A DNA stretch of 5,075 nucleotides from Actinomycetota bacterium (GTDB taxonomy: Bacteria; Actinomycetota; Actinomycetes; Streptosporangiales; Streptosporangiaceae): positions 1-5,075 of the forward strand of contig PLIQ01000529.1 of assembly GCA_003140115.1 (NCBI GenBank), written 5' to 3'. Each line of letters begins with the position of its first letter. The first letter of the stretch is position 1. The position numbers and the translations under genes are program-made. A model generated the notes under the pieces. The model ran no database searches. It was not told the DNA's origin and was given only the letters and a program-made list of their open reading frames with translations. Shown in pieces: positions 1-5,075 of this stretch.

Positions 1-263
1 CGAGTAAGACGCGCGCACCACGGCCGTTTCATCGCCTGGGCCCAGCATCCCGAAAATAACTGGTGCCGGCGTGTTGCGGCAGGGCGTGCGGGACCCCGGC
101 ATCAGCCTGGCCCGGGCCCGCGCTAGCCCCGTCGGCACTCCCTCACCAACTAGCTCACCGGTCCCATTAACGCGGAGGATCCGGGCGGCGCATGCGGGTC
201 GATGGTGCCATCGGTCCAGCTAGAACTGGTACGACGGTGCCATCGACCTGGTAACCAGCGCGC
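1..263. other. Left-edge stretch with no supportable gene
   Basis: No gene can be supported here. A plus-strand frame is open from the left edge to a TAG at 124-126 and could be the 3' end of a gene cut by the window, but its roughly 41 residues match no family I recognise and its third positions are less GC-rich than those of the real genes. A minus-strand frame is open from about 220 to the left edge, also with mediocre third-position GC and no convincing start or ribosome binding site. The right part (about 195-258) carries nested inverted and direct repeats, listed separately. The segment has AT-richer patches (near 51-60 and 165-172), as expected for non-coding sequence. Confidence 0.5.
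197..248 (-). terminator. Candidate 3' hairpin downstream of the acetyltransferase gene
   Basis: GGTCGATGG at 197-205 is a perfect 9-base inverted repeat of CCATCGACC at 240-248. The 34-base loop contains a smaller hairpin, CCAG (216-219) with CTGG (226-229). It starts 15 bases past the minus-strand stop of the acetyltransferase gene, where a transcript-end structure is expected. There is no T-run after it, so it is not a canonical intrinsic terminator; actinobacteria often use hairpins without a U-tract, so a terminator or RNA-stabilising role is an inference. Alternative pairings exist: CGATGG/CCATCG (200-205 with 208-213) and CTGGT/ACCAG (248-252 with 254-258). Confidence 0.4.
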
Positions 264-833
264 TCAGCATGGGGCGCCTGGGGCTGGCGAGGAGGGAGCT
301 TCGGCGGCGGAATCCTCGAGCTTGACCTCGTCGCGAAGCACGCTGTAAATCACCTGGTCGTGCCACCGGCCCTGGCGGAAGGTGGTGCCGCGCAGGATGC
401 CCTCGCGAGTGAACCCGGCCTTCTCCAGGGCCCGCTGCTCGGCCACATTGGTGATCTCGGTGGTGGCCTCTATGCGGTTCACCTGCGTATGGGCGAACAA
501 GTAGTGAACCAGCAGTCGCTGCGCCTCAGCCCCGTAGCCGCGGCCCCGGAACTGCGGCGCTAGCCCGATGCCGATGGCCCAGTTAACGGCAATCGGCCCG
601 GTCTGAACCTTGCGCCAGGAAATCTCGCCGACCCGGTCGGTGCCGTGCAGCACGATCAAAGTCCCGCTGTTATCGCCGAGGAATCCGTCCTCGGCCCACC
701 GCCGCCGCTCCCACCCGGGATGGCTCCAGCCATGCCACTCGTGCGGGCCGGTAGCGGTCGGGTCATTTCTCAGGCTGGCGAGCCAAGACAGATCGTCTTC
801 GATCACCGGCCGCAGGGCCACCTGGCCATCCAT
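264..833 (-). CDS. GNAT-family N-acetyltransferase, RimJ/RimL-like
   Basis: A 189-residue protein with a GNAT fold that should transfer an acetyl group from acetyl-CoA to an amine, either a protein N-terminus (as in RimJ/RimL) or a small molecule; the substrate cannot be read from sequence. The fold starts at residue 5 with VALRPVIEDDLSWL, the usual first strand and helix of the RimJ/RimL group. Motif A, the pyrophosphate-binding loop for acetyl-CoA, is QFRGRGYG at 94-101. The late helix N129-xxx-QRALEKAGF (to 141) is the typical N...ALEKxGF signature, followed by EGILR and a W157-H-D stretch. Residues 172-189 form an Ala/Pro/Ser-rich, probably disordered tail beyond the domain. The ATG at 833 has only a close GGGTGG before it as a ribosome binding site. 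The start is 18 bases past the stop of the membrane-protein gene, so co-transcription with mscS is likely. It is cytoplasmic, with no signal peptide or membrane segment. Confidence 0.9.
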   Translation of the reverse strand: MDGQVALRPVIEDDLSWLASLRNDPTATGPHEWHGWSHPGWERRRWAEDGFLGDNSGTLIVLHGTDRVGEISWRKVQTGPIAVNWAIGIGLAPQFRGRGYGAEAQRLLVHYLFAHTQVNRIEATTEITNVAEQRALEKAGFTREGILRGTTFRQGRWHDQVIYSVLRDEVKLEDSAAEAPSSPAPGAPC

Positions 834-851
834 GCCACCCAGCGTAACGGA

Positions 852-1181
852 CTACGGGGACGCGGAGCCGGTGGCTGACGAAGCTGGCGTCACGACCGAC
901 GAGGGCGACGGGGTCGCAGCGATGGTCGGGGAGGTGGTCGGGGAGGTGGTCGGGTGCGGCGTCTTGTCCGCGTGCGGTGTCGGAGTCTCGGACGCCGGAC
1001 TGGTCGGCGCGGTCGTGGCCGGAGACGTATAGGGCACCGCGGCGGGCGAGGTCGCGGGCTGCACCGGCACGTAGACGGTTACCTGGTGCGGAGGCCTGAC
1101 CAGCAGGTAGGTCGCCAACGCGACCAGGAAGACCGCGGTCAGGATCCAGGTGGAGGTCCGCACCCGCCGCACCCGCCGCAT
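852..1181 (-). CDS. Small single-pass membrane protein with Ser/Thr/Pro-rich tail
   Basis: I do not recognise a named family. The 109 residues split into a basic N-terminus (MRRVRRVRTS), one hydrophobic segment at about 12-28, and a tail from about residue 31 rich in Ser, Thr, Pro and Ala with TSP/TTSP/PTP motifs and no Cys. The positive-inside rule predicts the N-terminus in the cytoplasm and the tail outside, as a signal anchor with a disordered stalk. Such tails often span the cell wall or carry O-linked sugars in actinobacteria; that is inference. The ATG at 1181 overlaps the mscS stop by one base (TGATG), indicating translational coupling; a TTG directly before it (1184) is an alternative start adding one residue. 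A GGGGG about 10 bases upstream may serve as ribosome binding site. Its position suggests an accessory to the channel, but low-complexity proteins of this kind give little homology signal. Confidence 0.75.
   Translation of the reverse strand: MRRVRRVRTSTWILTAVFLVALATYLLVRPPHQVTVYVPVQPATSPAAVPYTSPATTAPTSPASETPTPHADKTPHPTTSPTTSPTIAATPSPSSVVTPASSATGSASP
923..954. repeat. 12-base in-frame tandem repeat in the tail-coding region
   Basis: The unit TGGTCGGGGAGG occurs twice exactly (923-934, 935-946) and a third time in part (947-954). On the coding minus strand it encodes the repeated TSPT pattern of the tail. As the unit is a multiple of three, copy-number changes would lengthen or shorten the stalk without a frameshift. 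A shorter 9-base repeat, CACCCGCCG twice at 1161-1178, encodes the RRVRRV N-terminus of the same protein. Confidence 0.75.
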
Positions 1182-2065
1182 CAATCGGTGGCCCCCGGTT
1201 CCCCGGTCTCCACCGCGACGGGCAGGTTGATGCCCTCGCGCCGGAGCCCGGCCGCGATCCGGATCCGCAGCAGCCGCCCGACGTCGAACTGCTTGCCGGG
1301 CAGGGTCCTGGCCACCAGGCGGACCTGGAAGTGATCCACGTCGAGGCTCTGCACGCCCATGACCGCCGGCGGGTCCAGCAACAGACTGCGCAGTCCCGGG
1401 TCCTTATATGCTTCCTCGCCGATCTGCCGCAGCAGGTCACTGACCCGGTTCACGTCCGCGGCCACGGGCACCGGCACGTCCACCACGGCCCGAGCCCAGT
1501 CGCGCGACAGGTTGGTCACCTGGCTGATCTGGCCGTTGGGGGTGATGACCACCTCTCCGTCGGCGGTGCGCACCGTGGTCACCCGCAGGGTGACGTCCTC
1601 GACGGTCCCGATCGCGGGGTCGCCCAGGCCCGGCACCGAAAGGCGGATGAGGTCCCCGAAACCGTACTGGCGCTCGGTGATGATGAAGAAGCCGGCCAGG
1701 ATGTCCTGGACCACCCGCTGGGCCCCGAACCCCAGCGCCACGGCCGCCACCGCGGCCGGGGCGACCAGGCTGGTCACGGGGACATTCAGGCGGGCCAGGA
1801 TCGCCACGCCGGTCGCGCAGTAGATGACCACCAGCGTGACCCAGGTAATCACCGAGGCCAGTGCGTGCCGGTGTTTGGACGCCTCCGAGCGGACCAGCGC
1901 GTCCGTCTCCCTGGCGCTGGCGTCGATCCGGTCCGTGATCCGGCCGCCCAGCCAGGTCGCGAACCGGGTCAGCAAGATCGCGCCGGTCAGCAGCAGCACG
2001 ATCTCCAGCCCGCTGCCACGCGCCCACAGGCCAATGTCAGGCAGAGCTGTCATGCTCGAAAACAT
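1181..2065 (-). CDS. mscS: MscS-family small-conductance mechanosensitive ion channel
   Basis: A 294-residue inner-membrane channel, close to E. coli MscS in length (286), that should open under membrane tension and release solutes during hypo-osmotic shock. Hydrophobic segments lie at about 20-36 (TM1), 69-91 (TM2) and 96-130 (TM3). TM3 carries the small-residue-rich pore helix and the family signature ALGFGAQ at 110-116, followed by VVQDILAGFFI and E131-RQYGFGD-L-I. The beta domain follows with G153-TVEDVTLR, TTVRTADG (163-170) and ITPNGQI (174-180), nearly identical to the E. coli TMRTADG and PNG motifs. A short alpha/beta cytoplasmic domain runs to the end; there is no long C-terminal extension like that of corynebacterial MscCG. 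The ATG at 2065 has GGA five bases upstream and is preferred to the ATG at 2053, which lacks a good ribosome binding site. It is the first gene of a tight set with the small membrane protein and the acetyltransferase, and lies 128 bases downstream of the LAL regulator on the same strand. Confidence 0.93.
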   Translation of the reverse strand: MFSSMTALPDIGLWARGSGLEIVLLLTGAILLTRFATWLGGRITDRIDASARETDALVRSEASKHRHALASVITWVTLVVIYCATGVAILARLNVPVTSLVAPAAVAAVALGFGAQRVVQDILAGFFIITERQYGFGDLIRLSVPGLGDPAIGTVEDVTLRVTTVRTADGEVVITPNGQISQVTNLSRDWARAVVDVPVPVAADVNRVSDLLRQIGEEAYKDPGLRSLLLDPPAVMGVQSLDVDHFQVRLVARTLPGKQFDVGRLLRIRIAAGLRREGINLPVAVETGEPGATD

Positions 2066-2109
2066 AACTGTCCATCATGGCCGAACGACCGTGGGTAAGT
2101 ACAGCCAGC

Positions 2110-2141
2110 CATCCCGGCCGCGAGCCGCCGCAGCCGGGATG
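2110..2141 (-). terminator. Strong hairpin between the LAL regulator and mscS
   Basis: CATCCCGGC (2110-2118) pairs perfectly with GCCGGGATG (2133-2141). After one C/A mismatch the stem continues for three more pairs (2120-2122 with 2129-2131), leaving a 6-base loop. It lies 52 to 84 bases past the regulator's stop and 45 bases before the mscS start. There is no T-run after it on the minus strand, so termination is only one reading; an operator or a 5'-leader structure for mscS is equally possible because the right arm belongs to the direct-repeat block described separately. Confidence 0.4.
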
Positions 2142-2170
2142 ACGCGGCCAGGATCACGCAGCCGGGATGG
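2129..2170. repeat. Three tandem 14-base direct repeats upstream of mscS
   Basis: Units begin at 2129, 2143 and 2157. The first (CGCAGCCGGGATGA) and third (CGCAGCCGGGATGG) agree at 13 of 14 bases; the middle one (CGCGGCCAGGATCA) differs from the first at three. An inverted copy of the core, CATCCCGGC, sits at 2110-2118. The block lies 64-105 bases before the mscS start codon, a distance compatible with regulatory binding sites. Its function is not known from the sequence. Confidence 0.75.
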
Positions 2171-2193
2171 TGCGGCGGAACAGGTTAAAAGAG

Positions 2194-4959
2194 TCAGCGG
2201 AGCAGGGCGGCCAGCGCCCGGCGGGAGGTGATGTCGAGCTTGATGTAGCTGTTGCGGAGGTGGTACTCCACCGTCTTGACTGACACGTACAGCTGGCTGG
2301 CCACCTCCCGGTTGGTCAATCCGGTGGCGACCAGCCGAGCCACGGCCAGCTCGGCTCGGCTGAGCCCCAGCAGCGCCGCGGGACCCTCGGCGGCCGCCGT
2401 GACCTGCAGGGCGGCCAGTTCCGTGGCGCAGGCCTGCACGTACGGGTCGGCTCCCAGGCCGGAGAACAGGCGGTGGGCGGTTTCGAGCTGTACGATCGCC
2501 TGCGGCCGGTTCCCGGCCGCGCGCAAGCGACGGCCGTCGTCCAGGCTCAGCAAGGCGTGTTCAAACGGCATCGGCACCTCGGCCGCGACCAGGTGGGCTC
2601 GGGTGAACGCGGCTTCGGCCTGGGCCGCGTGCCCGCGGGCCACGGCCAGGTTGCCCCGGCAGCGAGCCAGGGTCAGGGCGGCCGACGCCGGCCCGGGTGC
2701 GGGAATGGCGTCCTCGAGTTCGCGCAGCGCGGTCTCGGCGTCATCGAGTCGTCCCAGCCCGATCAGCGCGTCCGCCTCGATGCCGCGCCAGTTGAAGAGG
2801 CCGGGCCGGCCCCCGACCCCGAGGAGCCCGGTGGCGCGCACCGGCTCGGTCGCGGCCAGTACCCCGGCCAGGTCGCCGCGCGCGAAAGCAAGACAGGTAC
2901 CCGCCGTCGCGGCCGCGGCCACCGCGACGACCAGCGGAAACCGTTCAGCCGCGGCCCGGGCCGCGCCGACGTGCGCCTGCGCGGCAGGCCACTGACCGCG
3001 GCAGGCCAGGACCTGGGCGGTGCGTGCGTGCGCCCGCGCGAGGTCGAGCGGACGGTCGGTGTCCTGGGCCAGTGCGGTCGCCAGCTGGGCGTGCGTGAGG
3101 GCCGCGTCCCAGTCGCCCCGGCGGAAATGGGCGTCGCTCAGATGGGCCAGGCACGGGCCCGGGTAGGTCGACGGCAGCCCCGTGTGCAGCCGGGCCGCCG
3201 CCACGCCGAGGTCGGCGATGGCCCCGGGCAGGTCATCACCGTAGACCTCCAGCATGCCGCGCATGATGAGCGCGTCGGTCTGCGGAATCGGCACTTCGTT
3301 GCCCGAGCCGGGCAGGAAGCCGAGCACGGCCAGTCCTTCGCCGGTCCGGCCGGCCGCGGCGAACGCGTAGGCCTGCGCGGTACGGGCCATCCCCCGCAGC
3401 GCCGAACCGGGAGCGGTGCCGCCTACCGCCCGGTCCGCCCAGGCCAGCGCCTGCTCGGGGCGACCGGACAGGACCATCAAGTTGGCCAGGGAGGTCGCGG
3501 CCCGCGCTCCGATTTCACGCTCGGTCTGCGGGTCGTGGGCCTGCCACGCGGACAGCAAGCGGTCCTCGGCGCTGGGCGACCCGGTGAACACCCCCAGCAG
3601 CCCGGTCAAGGCGTCGCGACGAGCACTGGAGACCTGGCACGTGGCCAGGACCCGGGCCGCCGCCGCGGTATCCGCGGTGTTCAGCAGGACCACGGCGGCG
3701 TCGAGCAGCCGGCCTTCCCGGTCCTGCGCCGCGAGGGAAACGGCCGCCGCCTGTTCCAGGGCCCAGGCCGCGGCGCCGGCGTCACCGGCCGCCGCCAGGG
3801 CCCGGGCGGACCCCTCGAGTTCAGTGGCCAGCGCCTCGTCGGGACCCAGCGCCGCCGCGGCACGGTGCGCAAGTCGCGCGCGGCCGACCGCGACCTCAGC
3901 CGCCCGCGCGTGTAGGTCCCGCCGGCTCGCCGGGCTGAGATCGGCGTAGATCGCCGCCCGGTACAGCGGATGGGTAAACGCCAGCTCGAGCGCTGACGCG
4001 CCCTCGGTCAGCAGTCCGGCGGCGACCGCCGTGTCCACCTCGTGCTGCGCATCGGGCAACCGGGCGGCCGACATGATCGCCGAGACCGGCGCGTGCTGAC
4101 CCAGCACCGAAGCGGCCGCCAGGAAGGACTGAGTCGTGGCCGGGAGCCCGGCGACCCGGGCCAGGATCACCGCGGACAGCTCCCGTGGCGCCGGGAGCCC
4201 GCGGTCCCCCGGCGCGCTCAGCGCGGCGATGCCGATCTCCTCGAGCAACGCCCGGCAGTACAGCGCGTTGCCTTCGGTATGGGCCGCGAGCCGGGACGCC
4301 CCGCGCCGCGACAGCACGCCCAGCCCCAGCGCGCCCGCCAGCTCGGTGAGATCCTCCGGGCTGAGCCCGCCCAGACGCAGGCGGGTGACGCGTGAATCAC
4401 CGCTGACGAACCGCGTCCAGCCGGGATCGGTCAGCTCCCCGGCCCGCGCCGACACGACCGCCAGCACCTTGTCCGCCCGCAGCCGGCGCAAGGCGAACAG
4501 CACCGCACGCGACGACGGCCGGTCGGCCCACTGCAGATCATCGATGACGACCACGACCACCTGACCGCCGGCTTGCAACCGGTCGAACAGGTCAAGCAGC
4601 CTGGCGCCGACCGCCATCGGGTCCGTCCCCGGCTCAGTCAAGGCCCCTGGCTGCAGCTGATCGACGATCCCGTACGACAGCAGGGTCTCGGCCTCGTCGC
4701 CGCCCACCTGGAGTACGACCGCGTTCGACAGCGAACCCAGGAACACCGAAAGCAGCGTCGACTTGCCGCCCCCGGCCTCGCCCTCCACGTAGACCACCTG
4801 CGGATGGCCCAGCTCGGCAGCGGCCAGCCGGTCACCCAGGATGCCCAGTTCGCTCTGCCGCCCGACGAAGCTGACTGCGGTACTCGCCAAGCTAACCAGC
4901 CCTTCCCGGTCCTGGACTCCCATCATCCTCGACGTGCCGCGATTCTCAACTTGAGTCAT
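2194..4959 (-). CDS. LAL-family transcriptional regulator (ATPase plus LuxR-type HTH)
   Basis: A 921-residue cytoplasmic regulator of the LAL (large ATP-binding LuxR-type) class, usual length roughly 900-950. FVGRQSEL at 31-38 opens the AAA-type ATPase. Walker A is GEAGGGKST (60-68, with K66, S67 and T68), and Walker B is VVVVVIDDLQWAD (134-146, with D140 and D141). FTHPLYRAAIYADL (328-341) is the conserved motif that ends the ATPase part in this class. The middle (about 350-855) is Ala/Leu-rich, helical and TPR-like, probably for ligand or protein sensing. The C-terminus (866-921) is a GerE/LuxR HTH: LSRAELAVARLVATGLTNREVASQLYVS as two blocks, then KTVEYHLRNSYIKL with the recognition helix. 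All key residues are present, with no frameshift. The ATG at 4959 has a weak AAGAAAA ribosome binding site; ATGs at residues 12 and 13 are alternatives that would keep all domains. It diverges from a Fur-type gene across 45 bases; its ligand and targets are unknown. Confidence 0.93.
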   Translation of the reverse strand: MTQVENRGTSRMMGVQDREGLVSLASTAVSFVGRQSELGILGDRLAAAELGHPQVVYVEGEAGGGKSTLLSVFLGSLSNAVVLQVGGDEAETLLSYGIVDQLQPGALTEPGTDPMAVGARLLDLFDRLQAGGQVVVVVIDDLQWADRPSSRAVLFALRRLRADKVLAVVSARAGELTDPGWTRFVSGDSRVTRLRLGGLSPEDLTELAGALGLGVLSRRGASRLAAHTEGNALYCRALLEEIGIAALSAPGDRGLPAPRELSAVILARVAGLPATTQSFLAAASVLGQHAPVSAIMSAARLPDAQHEVDTAVAAGLLTEGASALELAFTHPLYRAAIYADLSPASRRDLHARAAEVAVGRARLAHRAAAALGPDEALATELEGSARALAAAGDAGAAAWALEQAAAVSLAAQDREGRLLDAAVVLLNTADTAAAARVLATCQVSSARRDALTGLLGVFTGSPSAEDRLLSAWQAHDPQTEREIGARAATSLANLMVLSGRPEQALAWADRAVGGTAPGSALRGMARTAQAYAFAAAGRTGEGLAVLGFLPGSGNEVPIPQTDALIMRGMLEVYGDDLPGAIADLGVAAARLHTGLPSTYPGPCLAHLSDAHFRRGDWDAALTHAQLATALAQDTDRPLDLARAHARTAQVLACRGQWPAAQAHVGAARAAAERFPLVVAVAAAATAGTCLAFARGDLAGVLAATEPVRATGLLGVGGRPGLFNWRGIEADALIGLGRLDDAETALRELEDAIPAPGPASAALTLARCRGNLAVARGHAAQAEAAFTRAHLVAAEVPMPFEHALLSLDDGRRLRAAGNRPQAIVQLETAHRLFSGLGADPYVQACATELAALQVTAAAEGPAALLGLSRAELAVARLVATGLTNREVASQLYVSVKTVEYHLRNSYIKLDITSRRALAALLR

Positions 4960-4967
4960 TCGTTTTC

Positions 4968-4997
4968 TTGTGCCGTTCGTGTTTATGACGATAGGTT
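4968..4997 (+). promoter_or_regulatory. Candidate promoter for the leaderless Fur-family gene
   Basis: TAGGTT at 4992-4997 matches five of six bases of the actinobacterial -10 consensus TAGRRT. It ends 7 bases before the GTG at 5005, the spacing expected if transcription starts at the start codon. TTGTGC at 4968-4973, 18 bases upstream, is a weak -35 (it shares only the TTG). The AT-richer spacer holds an imperfect direct repeat (TTCGTTTT at 4959-4966, TTCGTGTT at 4976-4983) and short inverted arms GTCAT/ATGAC (4955-4959, 4985-4989), which could be operator elements for either divergent gene. A promoter for the LAL gene on the opposite strand must also lie in or near these bases, but no clear box pair was seen. 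Confidence 0.45.
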
Positions 4998-5004
4998 GGC
5001 CCCC

Positions 5005-5075
5005 GTGGCCGAATTCCAGACTCCGACCAGCGCCGAGGTGCTCCGCGGTGCTGGCCTGCGGGTGACGGCCGCCCG
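5005..5075 (+). CDS. Fur-family transcriptional regulator, N-terminal fragment (cut by window edge)
   Basis: Only the first 23 codons are visible, from a GTG at 5005 to the right edge. The translation ends with LRGAGLRVTAA at residues 13-23, which is the opening of the Fur winged-helix domain (compare LRxAGLRVTxPR in FurA/CatR-type repressors of actinobacteria). Such proteins are metal-binding cytoplasmic repressors; in this phylum the FurA group often sits directly upstream of katG and senses peroxide, but no katG is visible and the subgroup cannot be settled from 23 residues. No Shine-Dalgarno sequence precedes the GTG, while a -10-like box ends 7 bases upstream, so a leaderless transcript is likely. 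It is divergent from the LAL regulator. Confidence 0.7.
   Translation, partial: MAEFQTPTSAEVLRGAGLRVTAA

Noticed and set aside
1..220. Minus-strand open frame running off the left edge
   Set aside because: About 73 codons open after a TAG near 221-223, but third-position GC is lower than in the real genes, no ribosome binding site fits a start, and no family is recognised.
722..735. ATGGCT/AGCCAT palindrome
   Set aside because: It lies within the acetyltransferase coding sequence and is explained by the encoded HGWSHPGW residues.
763..1440. 225-codon minus-strand open frame across the mscS end, the small gene and the acetyltransferase start
   Set aside because: It runs out of frame through three better-supported reading frames and its translation is Arg/Gly/Ala/Cys-rich without a domain.
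1331..2098. 255-codon plus-strand open frame opposite mscS
   Set aside because: His/Arg/Asp/Gln-rich translation with no family features, lying fully over a well-supported channel gene.
2187..2219. GGGCG/CGCCC hairpin (2205-2209 with 2215-2219) followed by TTTT as an intrinsic terminator of the LAL gene
   Set aside because: The stem is only 5 pairs, lies inside the coding end, and the T-run is 14 bases away, too far for a canonical terminator.
2473..3915. 480-codon plus-strand open frame inside the LAL gene
   Set aside because: It is antisense to a gene with clear Walker and HTH motifs; its translation is Arg/Gly/Gln-rich without any domain, as expected for a shadow frame in GC-rich DNA.

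Overview
The window is GC-rich DNA whose genes use mostly G or C at third codon positions. Together with the families present (a large LAL-type ATPase regulator and a Fur-family start of the FurA/CatR kind), this points to an actinomycete-type member of the Actinomycetota. No genus can be named from the sequence alone.

Layout from left to right. Bases 1-263 hold no gene I can support, but they contain a nested inverted-repeat structure just beyond the end of the first gene. Three minus-strand genes follow, read right to left as one tight unit: an MscS-type mechanosensitive channel (1181-2065), a small single-pass membrane protein with a Ser/Thr/Pro-rich outer tail (852-1181, start touching the mscS stop as TGATG), and a GNAT acetyltransferase of the RimJ/RimL type (264-833, 18 bases further on). 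Upstream of the channel is a 128-base gap with a strong hairpin and three copies of a 14-base direct repeat. Beyond it, also on the minus strand, lies a 921-residue LAL-family transcriptional regulator (2194-4959), with an N-terminal AAA-type ATPase, a long helical middle and a C-terminal LuxR-type helix-turn-helix. The last 71 bases are the start of a plus-strand Fur-family repressor, divergent from the regulator across only 45 bases.

How they may work together. The channel and the small membrane protein are almost certainly translationally coupled and could act together at the cell envelope, with the channel releasing solutes on hypo-osmotic shock; the acetyltransferase is probably co-transcribed. 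The LAL regulator and the Fur gene share a control region, so cross-regulation is plausible but unproven. The Fur gene looks leaderless: a TAGGTT -10-like box ends 7 bases before its GTG and there is no convincing ribosome binding site.

Most of the window is ordinary actinobacterial gene content. I found no CRISPR array, RNA gene, transposase or clear defence system. The items most worth a second look are the channel plus tailed membrane protein pair, the repeat block upstream of mscS, and the compact regulator/Fur divergent promoter.
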